From contig NZ_JBBHZZ010000001.1 in the NCBI RefSeq assembly GCF_037482405.1, positions 724,103 to 788,102 on the forward strand: a DNA stretch of 64,000 nucleotides, written 5' to 3'. Positions 52,828 to 61,293 of the stretch are shown piece after piece; within the stretch, counting starts at the first letter, position 1, and the number at the start of each line of letters is the position of its first letter. The notes beneath the pieces are model-generated. The model was not told where the DNA came from. It did not search any database and saw only the letters and a program-made list of their open reading frames with translations. The position numbers were made by a program, and so were the translations under genes. The stretch is from Pseudokineococcus marinus (GTDB lineage Bacteria; Actinomycetota; Actinomycetes; Actinomycetales; Quadrisphaeraceae).

Positions 52828-55800
52828 GTGCCTCTCGTGGACGTCGTCGCCGGTGCCTACGAGTCGCTCGTCACGCGCCGCCTGGCCCGGTTGCTGGAGG
52901 AGACGACGCTCGAAGCGGCGTACGCGCGCGTCCCCGACGCTGCTGCGCCCGACGTCCTCGCCCGCCATGTCGCCGAGGCCGTGCGCAGGCGCCTGACGGA
53001 CATGCCCGTCGCCGACCGTGCCGGGTACGTCAACAGCCTGCTCTCCGTGGAGCCGGGCGACGACCTCGACCTCGTCGACAGGGTCGAGCAGCTGACAGAG
53101 CTGCGGCAACCCGGACTGACAGGTCGCTGGCCGCAGGGGCGGCCCGCCACGCCCCTGTCCGACGTCGCTCTGCTGACGAACAGCCGCGGCGAGCCCAACC
53201 TCGGAGCGGAGCTCCGGCAGGAGATGGGCAGCGCCGACCACGTCGACCTGCTGTGCGCCTTCGTGCGCTGGCACGGGCTCCGGGTGCTCGAGGAGCCGTT
53301 GCAGGCGCTGCGGGACCGCGGCATCCACCTCCGCGTCGTCACGACGACGTACCGAGGGGCCACGGAGCGGCGGGCGCTCGACGAGCTCGTCCGGCGCTTC
53401 GGCGCCCAGGTGAGGATCCGCTACGACGCCCAGACGACTCGCCTCCACGCCAAGGCGTGGCTCTTCCGCCGCGAGTCCGGCTTCGACACGGGCTACGTCG
53501 GCAGCTCCAACCTCTCGAAGTCGGCGCTCGTCGACGGCCTCGAGTGGAACGTGCGCATCTCCTCCGAGGCGACGCCGACGCTCGTGCGCAAGTTCGAGGC
53601 GACCTTCGACACCTACTGGAACGACCCGGGGTTCCGCGACTACGACCCCGACCGCGACGCCGAGCTGCTCGACCGAGCCCTGGCGGCCGAGAGCGGCTCC
53701 TCGACCAGCGGTGCGGTGGTCTCCATCTCCGGCCTCGAGGTGACGGCACGGCCCCACCAGGAGCTGATCCTGGAGGCGCTCGACGTCGAGCGCCTCACCC
53801 GTGGCCGGCACCGCAACCTCGTCATCGCGGCCACGGGTACGGGGAAGACGGTCGTCGCTGCCCTCGACTTCCGCCGGCTGCGCGCCCAGTGGCTCGAGCG
53901 GGAGGGACGCGAGCCGCGGCTCCTCTTCGTCGCCCACCGCAAGGAGATCCTCGAGCAGGCGCTGCGCACGTACCGCGAGGTGCTCAGCGACGGCGTCTTC
54001 GGCGAGCTGCTCCTCGGCGGCGGCCGGCCGACCCGGTGGTCCCACGTCTTCGCGTCGATCCAGTCGCTGTCGGCCGAGGTGCTGGCCCAGCTCGACCCTG
54101 AGCACTTCGACGTCGTGGTGGTCGACGAGTTCCACCACGCCGAGGCGACGAGCTACCGGCGACTTCTCGACCGGGTGCGGCCCGCCGAGCTGCTCGGCCT
54201 CACAGCGACACCTGAGCGCGGCGACGGAGTCGACGTCCGCTCCTTCTTCGACGGTGAGACGGCGTACGAGCTGCCCCTGTGGTCTGCGCTCGAAGCCGAC
54301 CTCCTCTGCCCGTTCCACTACTTCGGCGTCGCCGACGGGACGGACCTGCGCGGCGTCGACTACCGGCGGGGCGCTTACGACGTCGTGGGTCTGGACGGCG
54401 TCTACACGGGCAACGACGCGCGGACGCGCATCGTGCTCGCGGCCCTGCGCGACCGCGTCACGGACGTCGGTCGCATGCGCGCCCTCGGCTTCTGCGTGAG
54501 CGTCGCCCACGCCGAGTACATGGCGCGGAAGTTCGCTGACGCCGGCATCCCCTCGGCACCCGTCTCCGGCGAGACGCCGACGACCGAGCGGGAGCGCGCC
54601 TTCGCGCTGCTGCGCTCCGGTGAGCTCCGGTGCCTCTTCGCGGTCGACCTCTTCAACGAGGGTCTCGACCTCCCCGACGTCGACACCCTGCTCATGCTGC
54701 GGCCGACCCAGTCCTCGACCGTCTTCCTCCAGCAGCTGGGGCGCGGTCTCCGCCGAGCTCCGGGCAAGGCGGTGCTCACGGTGCTCGACTTCATCGGCCA
54801 CCACCGCAACGAGTTCCGGCACGAGCTGCGCTACCGAGCGCTCACCGGCACGACGCGTGAGCAGCTGCAGCGGGACGTCGAGCAGGGCTTCCCCTACCTG
54901 CCCGCCGGGTCGCAGCTCGTCCTCGATCGGGTCGCGCAGGAGCTCGTGCTCGACAACGTGCGCTCGTCCCTCCGCTCGACGAAGAAGGACCTCGTGCGGG
55001 ACGTCCGGGCCGCCGCGGTCGACGGTCGTGCGCCCGACCTAGACGCCTTCCTCATGAGCAGCGGGAGGCCCCTCAGCGACGTCTACCGCAAGGGAGGCAG
55101 CTACACGGAGCTGCTGCGGGCCAGCACCCTGCCCGTTCCTGAGGGAGCAGACGGTGAGGCGGCTCTCCTCCGCCGGCTGTCCGTGCTCGCGCACGTCGAC
55201 GACCGCGAGCGCGCGGACCTCTACGCGCGCATGGCCGACGCCGACGGACCCGGCTACGAGGAGCTCGGTTCCCGGGACCAGGCGCTGGCCAGGATGCTCT
55301 TCTTCGCGCTGTGGCCGAACAAGGGCGACTTCTCCTCTTACCAGGCCGGCTTCGCTGTCCTCCGGAGCCAGCCGGCGGTGGCCGCGGAGGTCCGGCAGCT
55401 CATGGCCGGAGCCGTGGCGCGAGCCGAGCACGTCGCCCGGCCGCTGCCCGGCCTCGGGCACCTCCCGGTGCTGTCGCACGCCACCTACCGGCGTGAGGAG
55501 CTGCTGGCCGGCCTCGGATGGGCGACGTGGGAGAGGTCGGCGCGCGGCAACATCACCGGGGTCGCCTGGTCGGAGGACGAGCAGGTCGACGCCCTCATGA
55601 TCAACCTGCGCAAGGACGAGGCCTCCTTCACGCCGTCGACGATGTACCGCGACTTCGCGCTGTCCCCGACGTTGTTCCACTGGGAGAGCCAGAACGCGAC
55701 GTCGGAGACGTCGGTGTCCGGTCGTCGGTACGTCTCCCATCGTGCGGGTGGTTCGCACGTCGTGCTCTTCACGCGGGACGCCCCCACCGATGCGATCGGC

Positions 55801-55935
55801 GCCGCACCCTTCACGTGCCTGGGGACGGCGCAGTACGTCGAGCACCGCGGCGAGCGGCCCATGGCCATCACGTGGAGGCTCGACCGGGCGATGCCGCCGG
55901 CGGTCGTGCGAGCGGCCTCCGCGGTGTCCGCGTGA
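52828..55935 (+). CDS. DEAD/DEAH helicase with PLD nuclease and DUF3427-type C-terminus
   Basis: 1035 aa. PLD-like nuclease at about 130-270 (single HKD: LHAKAWLF near 207, then GSSNLSKSAL). SF2 helicase core: motif I AATGTGKTVVAA (about 330), motif II VVVDEFHHAEA (about 432), motif III LTATPERGDG, motif V LFNEGLDLP, motif VI LQQLGRGLRRAPGK (about 637). C-terminal region (about 700-1035) matches the DUF3427 layout, with VYRKGGSYTELLR and TSETSVSGRRYVSHRAGGSHVVLF. Architecture fits DNA-processing defence enzymes. GTG 52828 or 52837 may be the start. GC lower than flanks. Confidence 0.85.
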   Translation: MPLVDVVAGAYESLVTRRLARLLEETTLEAAYARVPDAAAPDVLARHVAEAVRRRLTDMPVADRAGYVNSLLSVEPGDDLDLVDRVEQLTELRQPGLTGRWPQGRPATPLSDVALLTNSRGEPNLGAELRQEMGSADHVDLLCAFVRWHGLRVLEEPLQALRDRGIHLRVVTTTYRGATERRALDELVRRFGAQVRIRYDAQTTRLHAKAWLFRRESGFDTGYVGSSNLSKSALVDGLEWNVRISSEATPTLVRKFEATFDTYWNDPGFRDYDPDRDAELLDRALAAESGSSTSGAVVSISGLEVTARPHQELILEALDVERLTRGRHRNLVIAATGTGKTVVAALDFRRLRAQWLEREGREPRLLFVAHRKEILEQALRTYREVLSDGVFGELLLGGGRPTRWSHVFASIQSLSAEVLAQLDPEHFDVVVVDEFHHAEATSYRRLLDRVRPAELLGLTATPERGDGVDVRSFFDGETAYELPLWSALEADLLCPFHYFGVADGTDLRGVDYRRGAYDVVGLDGVYTGNDARTRIVLAALRDRVTDVGRMRALGFCVSVAHAEYMARKFADAGIPSAPVSGETPTTERERAFALLRSGELRCLFAVDLFNEGLDLPDVDTLLMLRPTQSSTVFLQQLGRGLRRAPGKAVLTVLDFIGHHRNEFRHELRYRALTGTTREQLQRDVEQGFPYLPAGSQLVLDRVAQELVLDNVRSSLRSTKKDLVRDVRAAAVDGRAPDLDAFLMSSGRPLSDVYRKGGSYTELLRASTLPVPEGADGEAALLRRLSVLAHVDDRERADLYARMADADGPGYEELGSRDQALARMLFFALWPNKGDFSSYQAGFAVLRSQPAVAAEVRQLMAGAVARAEHVARPLPGLGHLPVLSHATYRREELLAGLGWATWERSARGNITGVAWSEDEQVDALMINLRKDEASFTPSTMYRDFALSPTLFHWESQNATSETSVSGRRYVSHRAGGSHVVLFTRDAPTDAIGAAPFTCLGTAQYVEHRGERPMAITWRLDRAMPPAVVRAASAVSA

Positions 55936-56247
55936 CCGACGACAGAGGGAGCGCCGCGGGATCACCGTGGTGAGGCTGAGGGGTGGTCTCCGACGACGGC
56001 ATCGGTCGTCCCGTGACGCACCACGGCGCCGCCCCCGCGCGAGCGGGGACGGCGCCNCGAGCACCGCGGCGAGCGGCCCATGGCCATCACGTGGAGGCTC
56101 GACCGGGCGATGCCGCCGGCGGTCGTGCGAGCGGCCTCCGCGGTGTCCGCGTGACCGACGACAGAGGGAGCGCCGCGGGATCACCGTGGTGAGGCTGAGG
56201 GGTGGTCTCCGACGACGGCATCGGTCGTCCCGTGACGCACCACGGCG
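55839..56247. repeat. 190-bp exact duplication around a single N (assembly join)
   Basis: 55839-56028 and 56058-56247 are identical as far as I can compare. Copy 1 holds the last codons of the helicase. Copy 2 follows an N at 56057, and an 11-bp GGGGACGGCGC precedes both copies. Most likely two contig ends overlapped and were joined instead of merged, so the second copy is probably not real DNA. The 56029-56057 stretch is of doubtful origin. Confidence 0.85.
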
Positions 56248-56255
56248 GAGGCACG

Positions 56256-57767
56256 TCAGCCCGGCACGACCGCCCAGAGCAGCGCGACGACGCCGAAGCC
56301 CACGAGGCTGAGCACGGTCGTCAGCAGCGTCCACCGGCGCAGCCCGTCGGCGACCGACATGCCGAGGTAGCGGGTCACGACCCAGAAGCCCGAGTCGTTG
56401 ATGTGGCTGAGCCCGAGGGACCCGAAGCCGAGGGCCAGGGTGAGCAGCGCGGTGTGCGCGACGCCGAGGCCTGCCTCCGTGGCGGCCCCGGCCACGAGGC
56501 CGGCGGACGTGATGAGCGCGACGGTCGCCGAGCCCTGCGCGGCCCGCAGCGCGAGGGCGAGGAGGTAACCGGCGAGGAGCAGCGGCAGGCCGAGGGAGGT
56601 CAACAGGTCCGAGACCGACCCGCCGACACCGCTCTCGGTGAGGACCCGCGCGAAGGCGCCACCGGCACCGGTGACGAGGATGACGACAGCGGCCGGCGGC
56701 AGCGAGCTCTCCATGACCTCGCCGAGCCGCTGTGCGCTCCAGCCGCGGCGCACGCCGAGCAGGTAACCCGCGAGGGCCAGCGCGACGAGCAGCGCGACGA
56801 CCGGCGCCCCGACGAGACCGGCGACGGCCCGCAGCTGGTCGCCCTCCGGCAGGAGGGTCGCGCCCACCGTGCCGAGCATGATGAGGAAGAGCGGCACGAG
56901 GATGATCGCCAGCACGGTGCCGGCGCCCGGTGCGCGCTCGCCGGGGGCCAGGCCACCCGCCGATCCGCTCGCCGACCCCTCCGAGGAGCCGCCCGTGGCG
57001 GTGCGCTCAGCGACGGCGGTGGAGCCGGCGCCCTGGCCCGCGACCGCCGTCGTGCCGGAGGCGGCGCCCGTCGTGCCGAAGGACTCGAACTGCTCGCGCG
57101 TCGCCGGGAGCATCTCCATGTCGTCGCGGTTGATGCGCTTGGAGAGCAGGTGGGCGACCACGCCGACCGGCACGCAGATGGCGATGCCGAGGACGGTGAC
57201 CCAGCCGACGTCCGCGCCGAGCACCGCGGCGCCGCCGACGACGCCGGGGTGGGGCGGCACGGACACGTGCACGGCGAGCATGAGACCGGCCACGGGCAGC
57301 CCGTAGCGCACGGGCGAGACGCCGGTGGCCTTGCAGAACCCGTAGATGATCGGCACGAGGATGATGAAGCCGACGTCGAAGAAGACGGGGATGGCGAGCA
57401 CGCCGGCCGCCGCCGTCAGGGCCCCGGCGACACGGCGGGGGCCGAGCAGGTGCGCGAAGCGGCCGGCGAGGGACTCGGCGCCGCCGGACAGCTCGATGAT
57501 CTTCCCGATCATCGCGCCGAGGGCCACGAGGATGGCGACGGACCCGAGGGTCCCGCCCATCCCGGCGATGATCGCGGGGACGACGCCCAGCTGCTCGGGC
57601 GCGTCGCCCTCGGCGGGGACGGTCGCGAGCGGCAGGCCGGCGACGAGGCCGACCAGCAGCGCGGTGACGAGCAGGGCCGCGAAGGCCTGCACCTTGAAGC
57701 GGATGACGAGGACGAGCAGCAGGGCGATGCCGGCTGCGCCGATGAGGGGGAGAGACCACTCGGGCAT
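56256..57767 (-). CDS. GntP-family gluconate/sugar-acid permease
   Basis: 503 aa, about 12-14 helices. The GntP family features are FDVGFIILVPIIYGFCKATG, LPVAGLMLAVHVSVPPHPG and SHINDSGFWVVTRYLGMSV. A Ser/Gly/Ala-rich cytoplasmic loop (about 230-275) is longer than usual. Proton symport of gluconate-like or four-carbon sugar acids. Last gene of the kinase-dehydrogenase-permease cluster, 100 bp behind the dehydrogenase; given its neighbours, tetronates are the likely substrate. ATG start at 57767. Confidence 0.9.
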   Translation of the reverse strand: MPEWSLPLIGAAGIALLLVLVIRFKVQAFAALLVTALLVGLVAGLPLATVPAEGDAPEQLGVVPAIIAGMGGTLGSVAILVALGAMIGKIIELSGGAESLAGRFAHLLGPRRVAGALTAAAGVLAIPVFFDVGFIILVPIIYGFCKATGVSPVRYGLPVAGLMLAVHVSVPPHPGVVGGAAVLGADVGWVTVLGIAICVPVGVVAHLLSKRINRDDMEMLPATREQFESFGTTGAASGTTAVAGQGAGSTAVAERTATGGSSEGSASGSAGGLAPGERAPGAGTVLAIILVPLFLIMLGTVGATLLPEGDQLRAVAGLVGAPVVALLVALALAGYLLGVRRGWSAQRLGEVMESSLPPAAVVILVTGAGGAFARVLTESGVGGSVSDLLTSLGLPLLLAGYLLALALRAAQGSATVALITSAGLVAGAATEAGLGVAHTALLTLALGFGSLGLSHINDSGFWVVTRYLGMSVADGLRRWTLLTTVLSLVGFGVVALLWAVVPG

Positions 57768-57867
57768 GGGGGGCTCCGTCGACGGTGACGTGGGCGTGCG
57801 GGGACGAGCCGACGGGGCGCGGTGCCCCGTCGGCGTGGGGCTCGGTCGTGCGGGTGAGGTGGTGCGG

Positions 57868-58794
57868 TCAGGCGGTGGTGCGCTCCGGGCGCACGACCTT
57901 GACGACGCTCGAGTCGTCCGCCGTCGCGAGGCCCTGGGCGGCGCCGAGGAGGAAGAGCTGCTCGGCGGCGGGCGCGACGGGCGCGGCCAGGTGGGCGGCG
58001 CGGGTGGCGTCCCCGACGATGCCCATGTCCTTGACGAAGATGTCGAGGCGGCTCCTCACCTCGGCGCCCTCGGGGCTGTGGGCCTCGAGCATCCGGCGGC
58101 CGCGGTCGCCGAGCATGAAGCTGCTGGCGGCACCGGCCATCAGCGCGTCCAGCGTGCGCTCCAGGTCGAGACCGAGGGCGTCGGCGAGGGCGAGCGCCTC
58201 GCCGGCGGCGGCGATGTGGACCCCGCACAGCAGCTGGTTGACCGTCTTGAGCGCCTGGCCGTCGCCGGGCCGGTCGCCGACGACGGTGAGCGTGCTCGCC
58301 AGCAGGTTGAGCACCGGCTGCGCCTTGGTGCGGGCCTGCGGCGTCGCGCCGACGACGACGAGGAGGTCGCCCGCGCCGGCGCGGGCGGGACCGCCCGACA
58401 GGGGCGCGTCGACGAGGTCGACGCCCTGCTCCTCGAGCCGCTCGACGACGGGGGCGAGCGCGGTCGTGCCCACCGTGCTCGTGAGGACGACGACGGCCCC
58501 CTCCTTCAGCCCGGCGGCGACGCCCTGCTCGCCGAAGAGGACGTCGTCGAGCTGCGCCCCGTCGCGGACGGCGAGCAGCAGGGCGTCGACGCCGTCGACG
58601 GCCTCGGCCGCGCTGCCGCACGGGGTCACGCCGCGCTCGCGGGCGAGCTCGAGGCGCTCTGCGGCGATGTCGAAGCCGCGGACGTCGAGGCCGGTCGACA
58701 GGCGGGTGGCCATCGGCAGGCCCATGGCGCCGAGGCCGAGCACGGCGACGCTGCGGACGGGCTCGTCGCTCGCGGCGGGGGGAGGGGTGGTCAT
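57868..58794 (-). CDS. ltnD: 3-hydroxyisobutyrate dehydrogenase-like oxidoreductase (threonate dehydrogenase type)
   Basis: 308 aa. Rossmann motif VAVLGLGAMGLPMATRL, substrate motif VDAPLSGGPARAGAGDL, catalytic Lys in GQALKTVNQLLCG (about residue 178) and the C-terminal SRLDIFVKDMGIV. In tetronate pathways this family (LtnD) oxidises L-threonate or D-erythronate at C2. ATG at 58794 with AAGGA 6 nt upstream. Between the DUF1537 kinase and the permease. The symbol is by context; family membership is firm. Confidence 0.85.
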   Translation of the reverse strand: MTTPPPAASDEPVRSVAVLGLGAMGLPMATRLSTGLDVRGFDIAAERLELARERGVTPCGSAAEAVDGVDALLLAVRDGAQLDDVLFGEQGVAAGLKEGAVVVLTSTVGTTALAPVVERLEEQGVDLVDAPLSGGPARAGAGDLLVVVGATPQARTKAQPVLNLLASTLTVVGDRPGDGQALKTVNQLLCGVHIAAAGEALALADALGLDLERTLDALMAGAASSFMLGDRGRRMLEAHSPEGAEVRSRLDIFVKDMGIVGDATRAAHLAAPVAPAAEQLFLLGAAQGLATADDSSVVKVVRPERTTA

Positions 58795-58960
58795 GGCGAT
58801 CCTTCGCGACAGGTGGGGGCGAGCGGGCAGAGGTGTCGTGGCTGAGGTCTCGGGGCAGGGTCGGGAGGCAGACGTCGAGGGGCGGTCGTCTGCGGGCAGG
58901 GCGGAGCGCGCCACCGGGCCGGGCGGGGGCCGCCCCGGTGGCGCGGATCGGGGGCCGGGC

Positions 58961-60379
58961 TCAGCCGGCAGCGGCTCCGGCGAGGCGGGAGACGACTCGG
59001 GCGAGGCCGTCGTCGTCCCCGACGTTGCCGGGGAAGACGACGTAGGGGACGCCTGCGGCGGGCCCGTCGGCGGGCTGCCACAGGGACACGAGGCCGGGGA
59101 GCATCGGTCCGACGACCGTCGCGCGGCTGATGCCGAGGCCGCGCACGGCGACGTCGTGCGACGTGATGCCGCCCTTGGCGACGACGAAGCGCGGCGGGCG
59201 CTCGGCGAGCACGCGGGCGACGACGTCCACCACCGCGTCCGAGACCGAACGGGACAGCGCGAGGCTCGCGTCGGCGTCGTCCGCGGTGACGAGGTCGCGG
59301 CTCGTCTGCACCAGCGCGTCACCGCGATCGAGGGCGTCGACGACCCGCGCGACGGCCTCGTCGAGGTGGCCCGCGCGGCGCTCGTCGTCGACGAGCACGG
59401 GCACCGACAGCTCGACGACCTCGGTGCCGGGGCGCTCGGCGACGAGCCGGTCGCGCTGGCGGGTCGTCAGCCCCGTGTGGGAGCCGACGACGACGAGACC
59501 GCCTGCACCGGAGCGGTCGGCGACGTCCACGTGATCGACGACGTCCGGCGCCTCCTGGCCGACGCGCGCCCGCACGAAGGCGGGGCCGGTGCGGTAGAGC
59601 AGGGTGCGGCCCTCGCCCTCGAGGCGCAGGCACGCCAGCGCCGTGACCTGCAGGTCGACCTGCGTGGCGGCGTCCACCGAGACGACCGCACCCGTGGGCG
59701 CCCCGCGCAGGACCTCGACGACGGCGTCGGGTCCGCGGCGGACCGTCGCGAGGTCGAGGACGACGACGTCGTCCGCCGGAACGGCGCCGCCCGTCTTCTC
59801 CTCGACCCACGCCGGCAGGTGCGAGCTGCGGTAGCCGAACGTCGCGTCGCGGGCGAACTCCGACTCCCCGACCGGCACCATCTCGCCGCCCTCGCGGGTC
59901 CAGTGGGTGCCGCCGGCGGTGACGCGCCCGGCGTCCGGGAAGGCCGGGGCGAGCAGGACGAGGTCGGGCCGGTCGAGGCCCGCGGCGGCGAGCTCCTGGG
60001 CGACGACGTCGGTCTCGAGGGGGAAGTGACCGCGCAGCGTCGAGTCGCTGCGGGACAGGAAGGTGACGCGCTTGCCGCGCTCGGCGGCCGCGGCCAGTGC
60101 GGCGCGCACGACCGCGCGGGTCCGCTCCTCGGTGGCGGCCGCGTCCAGGCTGCGGGAGTTGGTGAGGACGTAGAGCGCCGGGCTGCGGCCGAGCGCCCAC
60201 GCGAGGTCGTCGGTCTCCCAGCGGGTCAGCACGGGGAGGTCGGCCACGGACTGCGTCCCGGTCGGGTCGTCGTCGAGGACGACGAGGGTCGTGCCCGCGG
60301 CCCGCAGGGCGTCCGCCACGTCGGCGGCCGTGGTCCCGGCCTCCGGGCCGGCCGTGCTCAGGATGTCGTCGAGCGTCAT
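58961..60379 (-). CDS. otnK: Four-carbon acid sugar kinase (DUF1537)
   Basis: 472 aa. N-terminal domain: TLVVLDDDPTGTQSVADL, RVTFLSRSDSTLRGHFPLE and LAPAFPDAGRVT; C-terminal nucleotide-binding domain: LVVVGSHTGLTTRQ, DLVTADDADAS, FVVAKGGITSHDVAVRGLG. Phosphorylates 3-keto-4-carbon sugar acids or threonate/erythronate at O4. ATG at 60379 with GAGGAGG just upstream. First gene of the operon, behind a perfect palindromic operator. OtnK, DtnK and LtnK activities cannot be separated from sequence. Confidence 0.87.
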   Translation of the reverse strand: MTLDDILSTAGPEAGTTAADVADALRAAGTTLVVLDDDPTGTQSVADLPVLTRWETDDLAWALGRSPALYVLTNSRSLDAAATEERTRAVVRAALAAAAERGKRVTFLSRSDSTLRGHFPLETDVVAQELAAAGLDRPDLVLLAPAFPDAGRVTAGGTHWTREGGEMVPVGESEFARDATFGYRSSHLPAWVEEKTGGAVPADDVVVLDLATVRRGPDAVVEVLRGAPTGAVVSVDAATQVDLQVTALACLRLEGEGRTLLYRTGPAFVRARVGQEAPDVVDHVDVADRSGAGGLVVVGSHTGLTTRQRDRLVAERPGTEVVELSVPVLVDDERRAGHLDEAVARVVDALDRGDALVQTSRDLVTADDADASLALSRSVSDAVVDVVARVLAERPPRFVVAKGGITSHDVAVRGLGISRATVVGPMLPGLVSLWQPADGPAAGVPYVVFPGNVGDDDGLARVVSRLAGAAAG

Positions 60380-60405
60380 CGCTCCTCCTCCGCGTCGAGG
60401 TCTGC

Positions 60406-60421
60406 TGTCAGATATCTGACA
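60406..60421. promoter_or_regulatory. Perfect 16-bp operator of the tetronate operon
   Basis: TGTCAGATATCTGACA is a perfect palindrome, strikingly AT-rich for this genome, 26 bp ahead of the kinase start. It overlaps the -10 region of the predicted promoter. FCD-type GntR regulators bind such TGT...ACA palindromes, and one is encoded just upstream, so repression by it is the natural reading. Confidence 0.78.
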
Positions 60422-60442
60422 AGGGATCGTCGACGGCGTCAA
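60414..60442 (-). promoter_or_regulatory. Promoter of the tetronate operon
   Basis: On the minus strand TTGACG (complement of 60437-60442) is a good -35. With a 17-nt spacer it gives TCAGAT (complement of 60414-60419) as -10, inside the palindrome. Repressor binding at the palindrome would block RNA polymerase. Confidence 0.55.
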
Positions 60443-60488
60443 GAGGGGTTCCGCTCAGCCCCGGGCTGCGTCGGAGGTCGGGGGTGGG

Positions 60489-61199
60489 TCAGGGGGCGGG
60501 CGTGCGCAGGACGAAGCGGCGGAGGTCGGCCTCCGTCTGGTCCATGTGCGAGGCCATCGCCGCACGGGCCTGCTCCGGGTCGCCGGCGCGGAGCGCGGCG
60601 AGGACGTGGTCGTGCTCGGCGATCGCGTGGCGCTGCACCGGCTCGTGGCTCGAGGTGTCGCGCCGCGCGTGCTGCAGCACCCGGGCGAGGGGCTCCATGA
60701 CGACGGTGAGGAAGACGTTGCCGCCGGCGCGCAGGACGACGTCGTGGAAGGCGATGTCCTCGCGCACGAAGGCGTCGACGTCGGAGCCCTCGTGGGCCGC
60801 GCGCATCCCGGCGAGGTGCGCCTCGAGCGCCGCGAGGTCCTCGTCGGTGCGGTGCTCGGCGGCCAGCGCGGCGGCACCTGTCTCGATCATCCGGCGCACC
60901 GCGATGAGCTGCAGGGCCGCGGCGCCCCCGTCGTCGGGGTGGGACACGCTGCGCACGAGCATGTCCAGCCCCGTCCACTGCGAGACCGGCGCGACCTCGC
61001 TGCGCCGGCCGGGCACCCCGCGGACGACGCCTTGCGCCTGCAGCAGCTTGATGGCCTCGCGGACGGTGAGCCGGCTGACGCCGTAGCGCTCGGCCAGGTC
61101 GGCCTCGGGCGGCAGCTGCTCCCCGGGCGGGAACTCCCCCTCGAGGACGTCGTCGGACAGGCGCTCGACGGTGGCCGCCACGAGCGACTGGCGTGCCAT
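60489..61199 (-). CDS. GntR-family regulator, FCD domain
   Basis: 236 aa. Winged HTH LPPEADLAERYGVSRLTVREAIKLLQAQGVV (about 28-60) and an all-helical FCD domain with metal-ligand residues in EDIAFHDVVLRAGGN (Asp/His) and HRAI-type HAIAEHDHVLAALRAGDPEQARAAMASH. Regulates sugar-acid genes on binding an acidic ligand. ATG at 61199. Read in the same direction as, and upstream of, the kinase-dehydrogenase-permease genes; the operator lies between. Confidence 0.9.
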   Translation of the reverse strand: MARQSLVAATVERLSDDVLEGEFPPGEQLPPEADLAERYGVSRLTVREAIKLLQAQGVVRGVPGRRSEVAPVSQWTGLDMLVRSVSHPDDGGAAALQLIAVRRMIETGAAALAAEHRTDEDLAALEAHLAGMRAAHEGSDVDAFVREDIAFHDVVLRAGGNVFLTVVMEPLARVLQHARRDTSSHEPVQRHAIAEHDHVLAALRAGDPEQARAAMASHMDQTEADLRRFVLRTPAP

Positions 61200-61293
61200 G
61201 GGTCGTCCTCGCTGTCGTGGGCTCGGGGGCGTCGCGACACAGTGCCGTGGTGCCGTGGGGGAACGCGCGTCAGCGTAGGGCGGGCCCGCACGC

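Noticed and set aside
55839..56247. Insertion-sequence ends or a target duplication
   Set aside because: The repeat contains a gene end and flanks an ambiguous base, and there is no transposase. An assembly join explains it.
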